A stretch of 64,000 nucleotides of DNA from Phototrophicus methaneseepsis (lineage in GTDB: Bacteria; Chloroflexota; Anaerolineae; Aggregatilineales; Phototrophicaceae), in NCBI RefSeq assembly GCF_015500095.1, contig NZ_CP062983.1, positions 930,001-994,000 on the forward strand. The letters run 5' to 3'. Each line of letters opens with the position of its first letter. Within the stretch, counting starts at the first letter, position 1. The notes beneath the pieces were generated by a model. It was not told the origin of the DNA. It searched no databases and was given only the letters and a program-made list of their open reading frames with translations. Position numbers and translations under genes: made by a program. Positions 56,850-64,000 of this stretch are shown here, piece after piece.

Positions 56850-57140
56850 TTATAATGTGCCAGATATTTTTAGACGTGCCTTTAATGCTTTGCTGCATCG
56901 GAGAGCCACCTTTCGGATGTAACGCGGAGCTTCGCCATTAGCTATGGTTCCGGGTCGTTCTCCCCTATCAATAATTTGTGTTTCTAGAACAATGAAGTTT
57001 TCCAATTCAATCTTTCCGCCCGCAGCAAGCTCTTCTGTCCATACGCCAATAAGTGCTTCTAGCATAGTATGCACATCACGGTTCTTCAACCGTGTGCGTC
57101 GCCCGATCTCGCGTACCATCTTGTTTTTATTCAATGTCAT
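56850..57140 (-). CDS. HU-family-like DNA-binding protein
   Basis: The 96-residue protein follows the HU/IHF pattern: KMVREIGRRTRLKNRDVHTML (helices 1-2), GGKIELENFIVLE and a short arm with GERPGTIANGEAPRYI leading to KALKARL. It departs from HU in the arm, where the usual RNPRTGE is changed. ATG 57140 overlaps the coupling-protein stop (ATGA). It may bend DNA at the transfer origin or promoters of the element. Confidence 0.83.
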   Translation of the reverse strand: MTLNKNKMVREIGRRTRLKNRDVHTMLEALIGVWTEELAAGGKIELENFIVLETQIIDRGERPGTIANGEAPRYIRKVALRCSKALKARLKISGTL

Positions 57141-57991
57141 AGTGCTGCCTCCGTCTTATGTTTGCGTTGTTCGTGCCTGCTGCGCATCTCATCCATGCGG
57201 GTAAAGTGCGTGTTAACCGCTTTTTCTCCGGCTTTGTCCATCGCCAACTGATACGCCTCTCTCAGTTTATCGCGTTTGACTTCTTCTGCCGGGGCAGGCG
57301 GCAGCGCGGGTAAATCAAGCGAGATACCACGTTCCAGCAGCAGCGGCTCGACCGTTTCACCCGTTTTCAAACGACGCTTCCAGTCCTCGCGTTCGTAGAA
57401 GCGAGTCAGACGGGCGTTCAGCACGACCTGCGTGGCGAACCCCGCTTCAACGTAACGGGCGAAGATGGTGCAGTTGCCGGCCTGCGGTGTGATGACCTCA
57501 TCGACGGTCAGCAGTGGTCGCGATCGGCTGTACTTGTCGTCAGCAGAGCCTTCCTGTGTCGCCGTACCGCTGGCTTTGCTGTAAAACTCTGCCGTGTCCG
57601 CATCGCAGCCCCCATAAATCACCTGCGTCGCCAGCCCCGTGAATAATGCCTGTGTACCTTCATTGCCGTAAATCAAGTGAAACTGCCCTTTCGTCTGGGC
57701 GCCGATTAGGATGGAGATACGGCGTTTACGTACCAGGTTCACGTCGGCCACGAGCGAGTCTAGCTTTCCGAGGGTGGGAAACTCGTCCAGGATCACGCCA
57801 ACGGGCATGGGCAGCGGTCCGCGATTACGCTCACCGATGGTGTCCAAGTCGAGCATGACCTTACGCAGCGTCGCACCTAAGTAGGAGGCATAGACGGCTC
57901 GCATTCTTCCGGGACACGTCAACACAACGACAGTCGGTTGTTCAACGATGAGTTCGGCGTCAAAGTCGGAGACCGAAGTGTTATCACACAC
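57137..57991 (-). CDS. VirD4/TraG-like coupling protein, C-terminal part
   Basis: Coupling proteins hand the relaxase-DNA complex to the channel. This 284-residue piece carries the second half: PTVVVLTCPGRMRAVYASY, Walker B VGVILDEFPTLGKL (near 67), KRRISILIGAQTKGQF and YGGCDADTAEFYSK. In the same frame upstream of its first GTG, the codons for ALTGWASTE remain, so the protein continues into the N-terminal gene in another frame. A single lost A in 'GCAA(A)GGC' would restore one chain. Confidence 0.85.
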   Translation of the reverse strand: MCDNTSVSDFDAELIVEQPTVVVLTCPGRMRAVYASYLGATLRKVMLDLDTIGERNRGPLPMPVGVILDEFPTLGKLDSLVADVNLVRKRRISILIGAQTKGQFHLIYGNEGTQALFTGLATQVIYGGCDADTAEFYSKASGTATQEGSADDKYSRSRPLLTVDEVITPQAGNCTIFARYVEAGFATQVVLNARLTRFYEREDWKRRLKTGETVEPLLLERGISLDLPALPPAPAEEVKRDKLREAYQLAMDKAGEKAVNTHFTRMDEMRSRHEQRKHKTEAAL

Positions 57992-58011
57992 TTCCGTGGA
58001 TGCCCAACCCG

Positions 58012-59184
58012 TCAGTGCCTTGCCAGGGTTGCCACTACATTGGAGGCCACTTTGCCATCCGATCTCACTGAGGCGATAAAGCTGTTTGCCAACAGGGCTG
58101 CATCATCTTTCTTTTCCGTAAGTTTCGATGCCAGCGCTTTGAGATCGTTCATGGCGTTATAGATCTCGCCCAGATTCGGGAAACGAATCAAGCAGGCAGC
58201 TAACAGTGCTGCAGCACTATCCGACCAGAACTTATTATCCCCTTGAGCGACAGGAACCAGAACATCGGCAATAGCACGGGCATCCGACACATTGTGGATT
58301 CCCTGCGCCAGGTTATAGCGTGGGCCAATGGTCGAAGTCGGGTCATGCACGACGACCAGATGGCGGGTGACGGCGGCGTATCTCAGGATGTGTCCGGTGA
58401 TCTCGCCCTGCGGGTCAGCTACGACCAGCGAGTGTCCCGCCAGCATCCGGTCAGCGATGGCGGGCAAAATGATGCCCTGTGTCTTACCGGAACCGGGACC
58501 GCCAAGCATGAGAATACCGCGTGCGATGTCCTCGCCACCTAAACAGAAACGTCCGGTGCCCAGATCGAGCCGCCGCTTGCTCTCGCCCCAGAACGCGCCA
58601 AGCAGCGTCAGACCTTCGGGGTCTTCACGGCGGAAGCGTTTGTACTCACAGAAGTGTGACGACCCCAAAGCACCACGTCGAACCTGCGGCGTTCGTAGAC
58701 GATCCACACGCTCGCGCAACCAACCACCATTTTTGAGACCGCTGTGCAGGGCGATGGACACCACCACCCAGATGAAAACCATCATGACCCCGAAGCCAAA
58801 CAGACGCATGTGGTTGATATTGTCTGAACCGCCAGTGAGTGCCCGAATGAAGGCGTTGGTGGATTGTCTTCCGCGTACCGTCTCAATCGCGAGATCCCCG
58901 GTCAGTGACAGGTAGATTGTCGTGATGCCCAACAACACGATACCGTGCGTCAACAGCTTCAGCCTACGTTTCCAGCCAGTCAAACCCTGTAAATCATTTG
59001 TCCGCTGGATACCTGCACCAAACAGGGCACTGACGATCAAGGGTAGAAGAGGGGTGAGACATGACAACGGAACCACTACACCACGTAATAGCTCGCGCCC
59101 GTCTGTGAAAAGCCAATAGATCAGGTTATTTTCCTCCAGCTGCCTTGTATGCTTCCCATATATCATGATCTGCTGGATATACAT
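58012..59184 (-). CDS. VirD4/TraG-like coupling protein, N-terminal part
   Basis: The 390-residue piece has membrane helices (about 33-52, 76-95 and 127-145) and the Walker A loop LMLGGPGSGKTQGIILPAIA (near 225), then SLVVADPQGEITGHILRYAA and FWSDSAAALLAACLIRF, typical of VirD4/TraG. It ends at TGA 58012-58014 just before the Walker B half. The exact start is unclear: ATG 59184 overlaps the upstream DUF4279 gene by 59 bp. Confidence 0.83.
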   Translation of the reverse strand: MYIQQIMIYGKHTRQLEENNLIYWLFTDGRELLRGVVVPLSCLTPLLPLIVSALFGAGIQRTNDLQGLTGWKRRLKLLTHGIVLLGITTIYLSLTGDLAIETVRGRQSTNAFIRALTGGSDNINHMRLFGFGVMMVFIWVVVSIALHSGLKNGGWLRERVDRLRTPQVRRGALGSSHFCEYKRFRREDPEGLTLLGAFWGESKRRLDLGTGRFCLGGEDIARGILMLGGPGSGKTQGIILPAIADRMLAGHSLVVADPQGEITGHILRYAAVTRHLVVVHDPTSTIGPRYNLAQGIHNVSDARAIADVLVPVAQGDNKFWSDSAAALLAACLIRFPNLGEIYNAMNDLKALASKLTEKKDDAALLANSFIASVRSDGKVASNVVATLARH

Positions 59185-59575
59185 TGACCGTCAGATCAGC
59201 TCGGAGTGAGGCGATTCGTAGAAGAATTGCATTCGGTATATCTAAACCGTCACCATTGAAAGCGGCACATTGAAACCACACATTTGTTTGCTTGGCAATC
59301 TGGACGATGTCAAGTTTCTTGGGCTCTAACACATCCAATAACTCCTGTAACTGTTGTATCAATGTCGCGTTATTGTCAGTTTCCGCTTCGATGCTCCATA
59401 AGCCAAATGGACTCGGTTTGTAGCGGTCTGATTCTCGCGGTTTCTCTCCCTTTCTAAGTGAACGACTTGGAGCAACGCTAAGTTGCGCTGTAATCACTTC
59501 TGGGTCTACAGACTCTCCGCGAATAATAAAAGATGTTATCGTCCAGTAATTGCCGGATGCTTCTTGGTTTTCCAT
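59126..59575 (-). CDS. DUF4279 family protein
   Basis: From ATG 59575 (AAGGAG 5-6 nt upstream) the 149-residue protein has SFIIRGESVDPEVITAQLSV, SRSLRKGEKP and a C-terminal strand region, matching DUF4279, a small cytosolic family of unknown role often found in immunity or polymorphic-toxin neighbourhoods. It sits between the relaxase and coupling-protein genes on the same strand. Confidence 0.75.
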   Translation of the reverse strand: MENQEASGNYWTITSFIIRGESVDPEVITAQLSVAPSRSLRKGEKPRESDRYKPSPFGLWSIEAETDNNATLIQQLQELLDVLEPKKLDIVQIAKQTNVWFQCAAFNGDGLDIPNAILLRIASLRADLTVNVYPADHDIWEAYKAAGGK

Positions 59576-59641
59576 ATCATCTCCTTCATTCAAGTTTCAA
59601 CCAAGTTTCAACCAAGTTTCAACTCATTATAGGGTGTTCGC

Positions 59642-60256
59642 TCATCCTCGTGTTCGCTCATCCTCGCGTTCGCGCCGCCATTCGGGGCCGATGTCGTCAT
59701 CTAACATCGCTGCGAAATGCTGTGTGGCGACCTGACGAAATAGGGCATCATGTCCACGTTCTTTGTTGTTGTAGACGGGTAAACGCTCGGCAACAGACGG
59801 TGCTGTTCCCGGCAAAACAACATGCGTGTGAAGCTGCTGAAGTCCCTCATCTTCAGTGGAGCGGTCGTGGAGAATGTAACTGTATTCGAGGAGATCGAAT
59901 CCGCGTTCAGTGTAGTAATCCTCAACCACATGCTCAGTCAAATCACAGACGAAATCACGTCGCTTGTGTTCGGGTACCAGTGCCATCAAATCCGGGGCTG
60001 GGGAGATAACCCATGTCCAGGCTAGTACATGTTTACTCTGCATCTGATCGCTGTTCTTGAGGATGTCACGCCAGTGCAAGCCCATCCCCCGATCCTGCCA
60101 GCGTTCATAATCGCGGTTCTCAGCAAGTTGGTTCTGCACTTTGTCACGGTATTGAAGATATTTGAGTGTGGAACTTAATCCCGTGCGACCTGTACCGTAT
60201 CCCTTTCGTTTTGCCCCTTTGTAGGCGAAATCGACGACGATGATCGCTTTGCTCAA
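59642..60256 (-). CDS. Short MobA-like relaxase
   Basis: Relaxases nick the transfer origin. The 204-residue protein carries LQQLHTHVVLPGT (near 145), the metal-binding HxH of motif III, with a nearby YSYILHDRS. The position next to an RHH protein and a VirD4-like protein supports the call. At 204 residues it is much shorter than normal relaxases, and no helicase or primase domain is attached. The exact catalytic Tyr cannot be fixed from the sequence alone. Confidence 0.7.
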   Translation of the reverse strand: MSKAIIVVDFAYKGAKRKGYGTGRTGLSSTLKYLQYRDKVQNQLAENRDYERWQDRGMGLHWRDILKNSDQMQSKHVLAWTWVISPAPDLMALVPEHKRRDFVCDLTEHVVEDYYTERGFDLLEYSYILHDRSTEDEGLQQLHTHVVLPGTAPSVAERLPVYNNKERGHDALFRQVATQHFAAMLDDDIGPEWRREREDERTRG

Positions 60257-60615
60257 TCATTGACCTCCTCAATAACACGAACCGCCTTCATTTGTGCCAG
60301 GAGGGTTTCACCACGTTCACGGGCAGCAATGATGGCCTCACGTAATTGATCTTCATCTACATCCAGCAGAAAGATCAGAACGTTGAGCTGAAATGTGACC
60401 GCTTCCTCGATCTGGTCGATTCGTTGACGAAAGGATCGCTGAAAATGCTTACGGCTACCCATCAGGTCATCCTGCTCATCCAGGTAACGACGAATTGCCT
60501 CACGGATGAGGTCAGCTTCGGTGACATCACGGGGTTGTTTGCTGACCAATTGCGCCAGTCGATCATGCATATCGGGGGTCATTGATAGACTACGGCGAAC
60601 CGATCTTTTCTGCAT
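60253..60615 (-). CDS. RHH-type relaxosome accessory protein (MobC/CopG-like)
   Basis: The 120-residue protein has an N-terminal ribbon-helix-helix (RRSLSMTPDMHDRLAQLV, then DLIREAIRRYLDEQ; about 5-48) and a helical C-terminal part (60-115). It is coupled to the relaxase by an ATGA overlap. Such proteins bind the transfer origin and help the relaxase. AAGGTG precedes ATG 60615. Confidence 0.78.
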   Translation of the reverse strand: MQKRSVRRSLSMTPDMHDRLAQLVSKQPRDVTEADLIREAIRRYLDEQDDLMGSRKHFQRSFRQRIDQIEEAVTFQLNVLIFLLDVDEDQLREAIIAARERGETLLAQMKAVRVIEEVND

Positions 60616-60853
60616 GGCACCTTGACATAAAATGAAGAGACAACTTCTGTTAGTATACGGAATGATGAAACAAAATCGTTGGAAAATTGCAGGATGCAGC
60701 TGGTAGTTTTTCAGGTTGTCGATGCAAAGCTTCTGTCCGCTTGTTCCGATGTTTCGTACTTAAGCGACAGATGAGTTGAAATGTGTAACAATAATAGTGA
60801 TCTGGTAGAAAACGATCACCTACCAGGTAAGCTACTAGCTTTTGAGGATTCAT
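60616..60853. promoter_or_regulatory. Divergent region, candidate oriT and helicase leader
   Basis: This 238-bp non-coding gap separates the RHH/relaxase operon and the helicase. At 60797-60826 two inverted repeats interleave: GTGATC...GATCAC and CTGGTAG...CTACCAG (order a-b-a'-b'). A further palindrome AAGCTA-C-TAGCTT lies at 60829-60841, and GAGG (60844-60847) is the helicase ribosome site. The place next to relaxosome genes suits an origin of transfer. Confidence 0.55.
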
Positions 60854-63800
60854 ATGGATGTTTTTGACTTACGAACCCGATTGATCGGGGATTACGCGCA
60901 ATATGCCAGTAGTTTCATCAACATAAGTGATGAGCGCATTGTGCAGACTGTTGAGCACAGTCTGAGCGAAGGCACGTTCTGGCCCGATCCCCTGATCCAA
61001 CTCAATCCACGATTCGAGAGTGGTGGCACGGTGAGCGAGCTGGTTGAAGCCGGTTGGCTGCACCCAGAATGCAACCATATCTTCGTGCGTGATAAACGCA
61101 GCGGCGGACAAACGCTTCGGTTCCATCGTCATCAACGCGAAGCCATCGAGATCGCCCACAGTGGTCACAATTACATTCTTACGACTGGCACCGGATCGGG
61201 TAAGAGCCTGGCGTATATCGTGCCCATCGTCGATCATGTGTTGCGGCGCGGCAGCGGCAAGGGCATCCAGGCGATCATCGTGTACCCGATGAACGCGCTG
61301 GCGAACAGCCAGGCGGGAGAGCTGGAAAAGTTTCTGGTCGAGGGCTACCCGAAGGACGGCGCACCCGTCACCTTCGCCCGCTACACCGGGCAGGAAGACG
61401 AAACTGCACGGCAGCGCATCATGACTCATCCACCGGACATCCTACTGACCAACTACGTCATGCTGGAACTCATTATGACGCGCCCACGCGAGCGGCAGTT
61501 GATCGAAGGCGCGAAGGGCTTGCGTTTCCTGGTCCTCGATGAACTGCACACCTATCGCGGTCGACAAGGGGCGGATGTCGCCCTACTGGTGCGCCGGGTG
61601 CGGAACCGGCTCGAAACAGACGAGCAGCCCTTGCTCTTCGTCGGCACATCGGCGACGCTGGCGAGTGAAGGCAGCTATACCGAGCAGCGTGAACAGGTGG
61701 CAGAGGTCGGCTCGCAGATTTTCGGTGCGCCTGTGTATGCCGAACATGTCATCGGGGAGACACTGCGTCGCACGACACCCCCTCAACTGGATCGAGGGGC
61801 GCTGCGTGAGGCCGTTGCCCGAGGAGACACCCTGGTTGCACCGGACGATTATGCGACCTATGTGGCTCACCCCCTGTCGATCTGGATCGAAGACACTTTC
61901 GGCTTGCAGGACAAAGATGGCCGCCTCGCCCGCCAGGAACCGCGTAGCATCCAGTCGGCTGCTGAATCACTCAGCAAAGCAACTGGCGTCGACGCAACGA
62001 CCTGTGCGCGTGTTTTGCAGAACTGGCTGCTGGCAGGGTATCGCTGCCAACCCGATCCCGACACAGGCTACGCACCATTCGCCTTTCGACTGCATCAATT
62101 CATCAGTCCTGGCGACACGGTCTACGCGACCATTGAACCCGAAGCCGAGCGCTACATCACTCTGAACGGACAGCGCTTCGTCCCTGGCGACCGGGATAAG
62201 GTCTTGTTTCCCCTGTGCTTTTGCCGTGAGTGTGGGCAGGAATACTACACCGTGCGTATCACGACCAACGAGGATGGTGAACGGCGCAAGGTGATGCCGC
62301 GTGACTTCAGCGATCGCCTGCCTGACGATGGCAGTGAGGCGGGCTATCTTTACATCGGCAGCCACAAGCCCTGGCCGCATGAATTGGACGATCTACTCGA
62401 CCGCCTGCCCGACGATTGGCTTGAGGATCACAAGGGCGGTCGTCGCATTCGTCGTCATCGTCGCGAGAAACTTCCACGTCATGTGCGAGTCACTCCATCA
62501 GGGGATGAAGCGACCAGTGGACAGGAATGCGTGTACATTGGATCACCATTTATGTTCTGCCTCAACTGCGGCGTATCGTATGCAGCACGCCAGAGCGATT
62601 TCGGCAAGCTGGCGACGCTCAGTTCCGAGGGGCGCAGCAGCGCCACCACATTACTCAGTCTGTCTGCGATTCGTTCACTGAAAACGTCGGATTTACCTGC
62701 TCACGCGCAGAAGCTGCTCAGTTTCACGGACAACCGGCAGGATGCCTCGCTGCAAGCCGGACACTTCAACGACTTCATCGAGGTTGGCCTGCTTCGCGGA
62801 GCGATCTATCGGGCTGTACAGGATGCGGGAGATGCTGGGCTGACCCATGAAATCGTCGCCGAGAAGGTGTTTGAAGCACTGAGATTACCGTTGGAACTGT
62901 ATGCCGTTGATCCGGGGGTGCGTTTTCAGGCGCTGCAGGAGACCCAGAAGGCCCTGCGGCAGGTGCTGGGGTATCGCATCTACCGTGACCTGCGTCGTGG
63001 CTGGCGTATCGCGCTGCCCAATCTGGAACAGTGTGGCCTGCTGGAGATCGATTATGCCGATCTGGATGCCGTCTGTGCTGCCGAGGATGTCTGGGAAGAT
63101 GGTCATCCAGCCCTGGTGACGGCGACACCCGCGACACGTGCCAGGATCGCTCGAACGCTGCTGGATTACATGCGGCGCGAACTGGCTATCAAAGTCGATT
63201 ATCTGGACAGTCATTATCAGGAGCGCATCCAGCAGTTGAGCAGCCAGCGACTGGTGGAGCCCTGGGCTATCGATGAAGATGAACGCATGGAGTATGCCTC
63301 GACCTTGATCCCTCGTTCGTCTGGTGGCGATGATGGACGCGGCAACTACACCTATGTTTCGGCACGCGGTGGATTTGGTATCTACCTGCGGCGCCCGGGG
63401 ACGCTGACCGAATACCACGCGAAATTGAGTCTGGAAGACACCGAGACGATCATCCGCGAGCTGCTCGAAGGGTTGCGTGTAGCGGGATTGGTCGAAGTCA
63501 CGCGTGAAGCGCAGTCCGACGACGATGTGTCGGGTTATCAACTGGTCGCCTCGGCCATGCGCTGGTACGCTGGTGAGGGCACACGTGCCTTCCACGATCC
63601 CATTCGTGTACCGAACGAGTCGGAGGACGGCGGGCGACCGAATACATTCTTCGTCGATTTCTATCGCAGTGTCGCCACTTCATTGGTCGGGTTGGAAGCC
63701 CACGAACATACTGCGCAGGTGCCTTATGAAGAGCGTGAGAAACGGGAGGGGTTGTTCCGTACGGGCGAACTACCGATCCTCTACTGCTCTCCGACAATGG

Positions 63801-64000
63801 AACTCGGTGTCGATATTGCCGAACTGAATGTGGTGAACATGCGTAATGTGCCGCCGACTCCGGCCAACTATGCCCAGCGCAGCGGACGTGCTGGGCGCAG
63901 TGGTCAACCTGCCCTAGTCTTCACCTATTGTTCGGGCGGCAGTCCTCATGATCAGTATTTCTTCAAACGCCCATCGTTGATGGTCGCTGGCGCTGTCGCG
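60854..64000 (+). CDS. Large SF2 (DEAD/DEAH) helicase, defence-type, C-terminus outside window
   Basis: At least 1049 residues are visible without a stop. Helicase motifs are HRHQREAI (Q-type), TTGTGSGKS (Walker A, near 115), VYPMNALANSQ, LTNYVMLELI, VLDELHTYRGRQGAD (DEAH-type), GTSATLASEG, and after a long insert QRSGRAGRSGQPALVF (near 1015). Two Cys clusters, CFCRECGQEYY and FCLNCGVSY, lie in the insert. The set resembles large DUF1998-type helicases, such as those in DISARM (DrmA), Druantia (DruE) and MrfA-like repair. GAGG stands 6 nt before ATG 60854. Its C-terminal domain and partners lie beyond the window. Confidence 0.85.
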   Translation, partial: MDVFDLRTRLIGDYAQYASSFINISDERIVQTVEHSLSEGTFWPDPLIQLNPRFESGGTVSELVEAGWLHPECNHIFVRDKRSGGQTLRFHRHQREAIEIAHSGHNYILTTGTGSGKSLAYIVPIVDHVLRRGSGKGIQAIIVYPMNALANSQAGELEKFLVEGYPKDGAPVTFARYTGQEDETARQRIMTHPPDILLTNYVMLELIMTRPRERQLIEGAKGLRFLVLDELHTYRGRQGADVALLVRRVRNRLETDEQPLLFVGTSATLASEGSYTEQREQVAEVGSQIFGAPVYAEHVIGETLRRTTPPQLDRGALREAVARGDTLVAPDDYATYVAHPLSIWIEDTFGLQDKDGRLARQEPRSIQSAAESLSKATGVDATTCARVLQNWLLAGYRCQPDPDTGYAPFAFRLHQFISPGDTVYATIEPEAERYITLNGQRFVPGDRDKVLFPLCFCRECGQEYYTVRITTNEDGERRKVMPRDFSDRLPDDGSEAGYLYIGSHKPWPHELDDLLDRLPDDWLEDHKGGRRIRRHRREKLPRHVRVTPSGDEATSGQECVYIGSPFMFCLNCGVSYAARQSDFGKLATLSSEGRSSATTLLSLSAIRSLKTSDLPAHAQKLLSFTDNRQDASLQAGHFNDFIEVGLLRGAIYRAVQDAGDAGLTHEIVAEKVFEALRLPLELYAVDPGVRFQALQETQKALRQVLGYRIYRDLRRGWRIALPNLEQCGLLEIDYADLDAVCAAEDVWEDGHPALVTATPATRARIARTLLDYMRRELAIKVDYLDSHYQERIQQLSSQRLVEPWAIDEDERMEYASTLIPRSSGGDDGRGNYTYVSARGGFGIYLRRPGTLTEYHAKLSLEDTETIIRELLEGLRVAGLVEVTREAQSDDDVSGYQLVASAMRWYAGEGTRAFHDPIRVPNESEDGGRPNTFFVDFYRSVATSLVGLEAHEHTAQVPYEEREKREGLFRTGELPILYCSPTMELGVDIAELNVVNMRNVPPTPANYAQRSGRAGRSGQPALVFTYCSGGSPHDQYFFKRPSLMVAGAVA

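Noticed and set aside
61583-63797. Several minus-strand open frames opposite the helicase
   Set aside because: The plus strand is open for over 1000 codons with ordered helicase motifs; the antisense frames are shadows.

Overview
The window reads as a chromosome segment of a bacterium with an integrative mobile element entering from the right. Sequence alone does not name the species. The gene set (PstSCAB with unusual fusions, a YitT-type transporter, a CoxE-like VWA protein, an F420-type LLM oxidoreductase of the 'G6PDH family', YfhO-type and glycosyltransferase-like membrane proteins, a nadK/recN neighbourhood, moderately GC-rich coding DNA) suggests a member of the Chloroflexota, probably Anaerolineae-like. 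That is inference, not proof.

Positions 1-43,410 are the chromosomal backbone. In order they hold: a broken AT-rich gene; tRNA-Gly(GCC) with a textbook promoter and terminator; a membrane rhodanese; recN, whose stop codon lies in the last of eleven 17-bp tandem repeats; nadK; and the phosphate-uptake operon pstS-pstC-pstA-pstB (6,379-13,015). This operon is the most striking part of the backbone. PstS is two almost identical copies in one chain. PstC carries a complete PstS-like domain in its first extracytoplasmic loop, in circularly permuted order. PstA has a long coiled-coil insertion at the equivalent place. After it come metabolic and maintenance genes: a nitrilase-type amidase, a shikimate-kinase-like protein with a ruined P-loop, a HAD hydrolase, an epimerase, a DinB-like protein, a transglutaminase-like lipoprotein, a CoxE-like VWA protein, asnB, a phosphofructokinase with an Ala/Lys-rich helical insertion, an AlkZ-like protein, YitT, SppA, an APH-type kinase, a FIST sensor protein, an LLM oxidoreductase, a Wzz-like protein, a MATE exporter, a YfhO protein and a glycosyltransferase-like protein.

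At 43,417-43,489 lies tRNA-Ala(CGC). The large serine recombinase next to it reads antisense into the tRNA gene, so the tRNA 3' end is the attachment site of an integrative and conjugative (or mobilizable) element that runs beyond position 64,000. The element carries the recombinase and a small companion, a 28-bp perfect palindrome in a divergent promoter region, a TIR/formylglycine-enzyme-like fusion, a conjugation module (pilin-like protein, PrgI/VirB3-like protein, VirB4-like ATPase in two pieces), a type IA topoisomerase, two very acidic unknown proteins around a ribbon-helix-helix protein, an IS200-type insertion sequence, an HU-like protein, a VirD4/TraG coupling protein in two pieces, a DUF4279 protein, a short HxH relaxase with its ribbon-helix-helix partner, and a large defence-type SF2 helicase cut off by the window end.

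Both conjugation ATPases are broken by a single missing base between their Walker A and Walker B halves. This is either real decay, programmed frameshifting, or a consensus error, and it decides whether the element can still transfer. No rRNA, CRISPR array or riboswitch was recognised.
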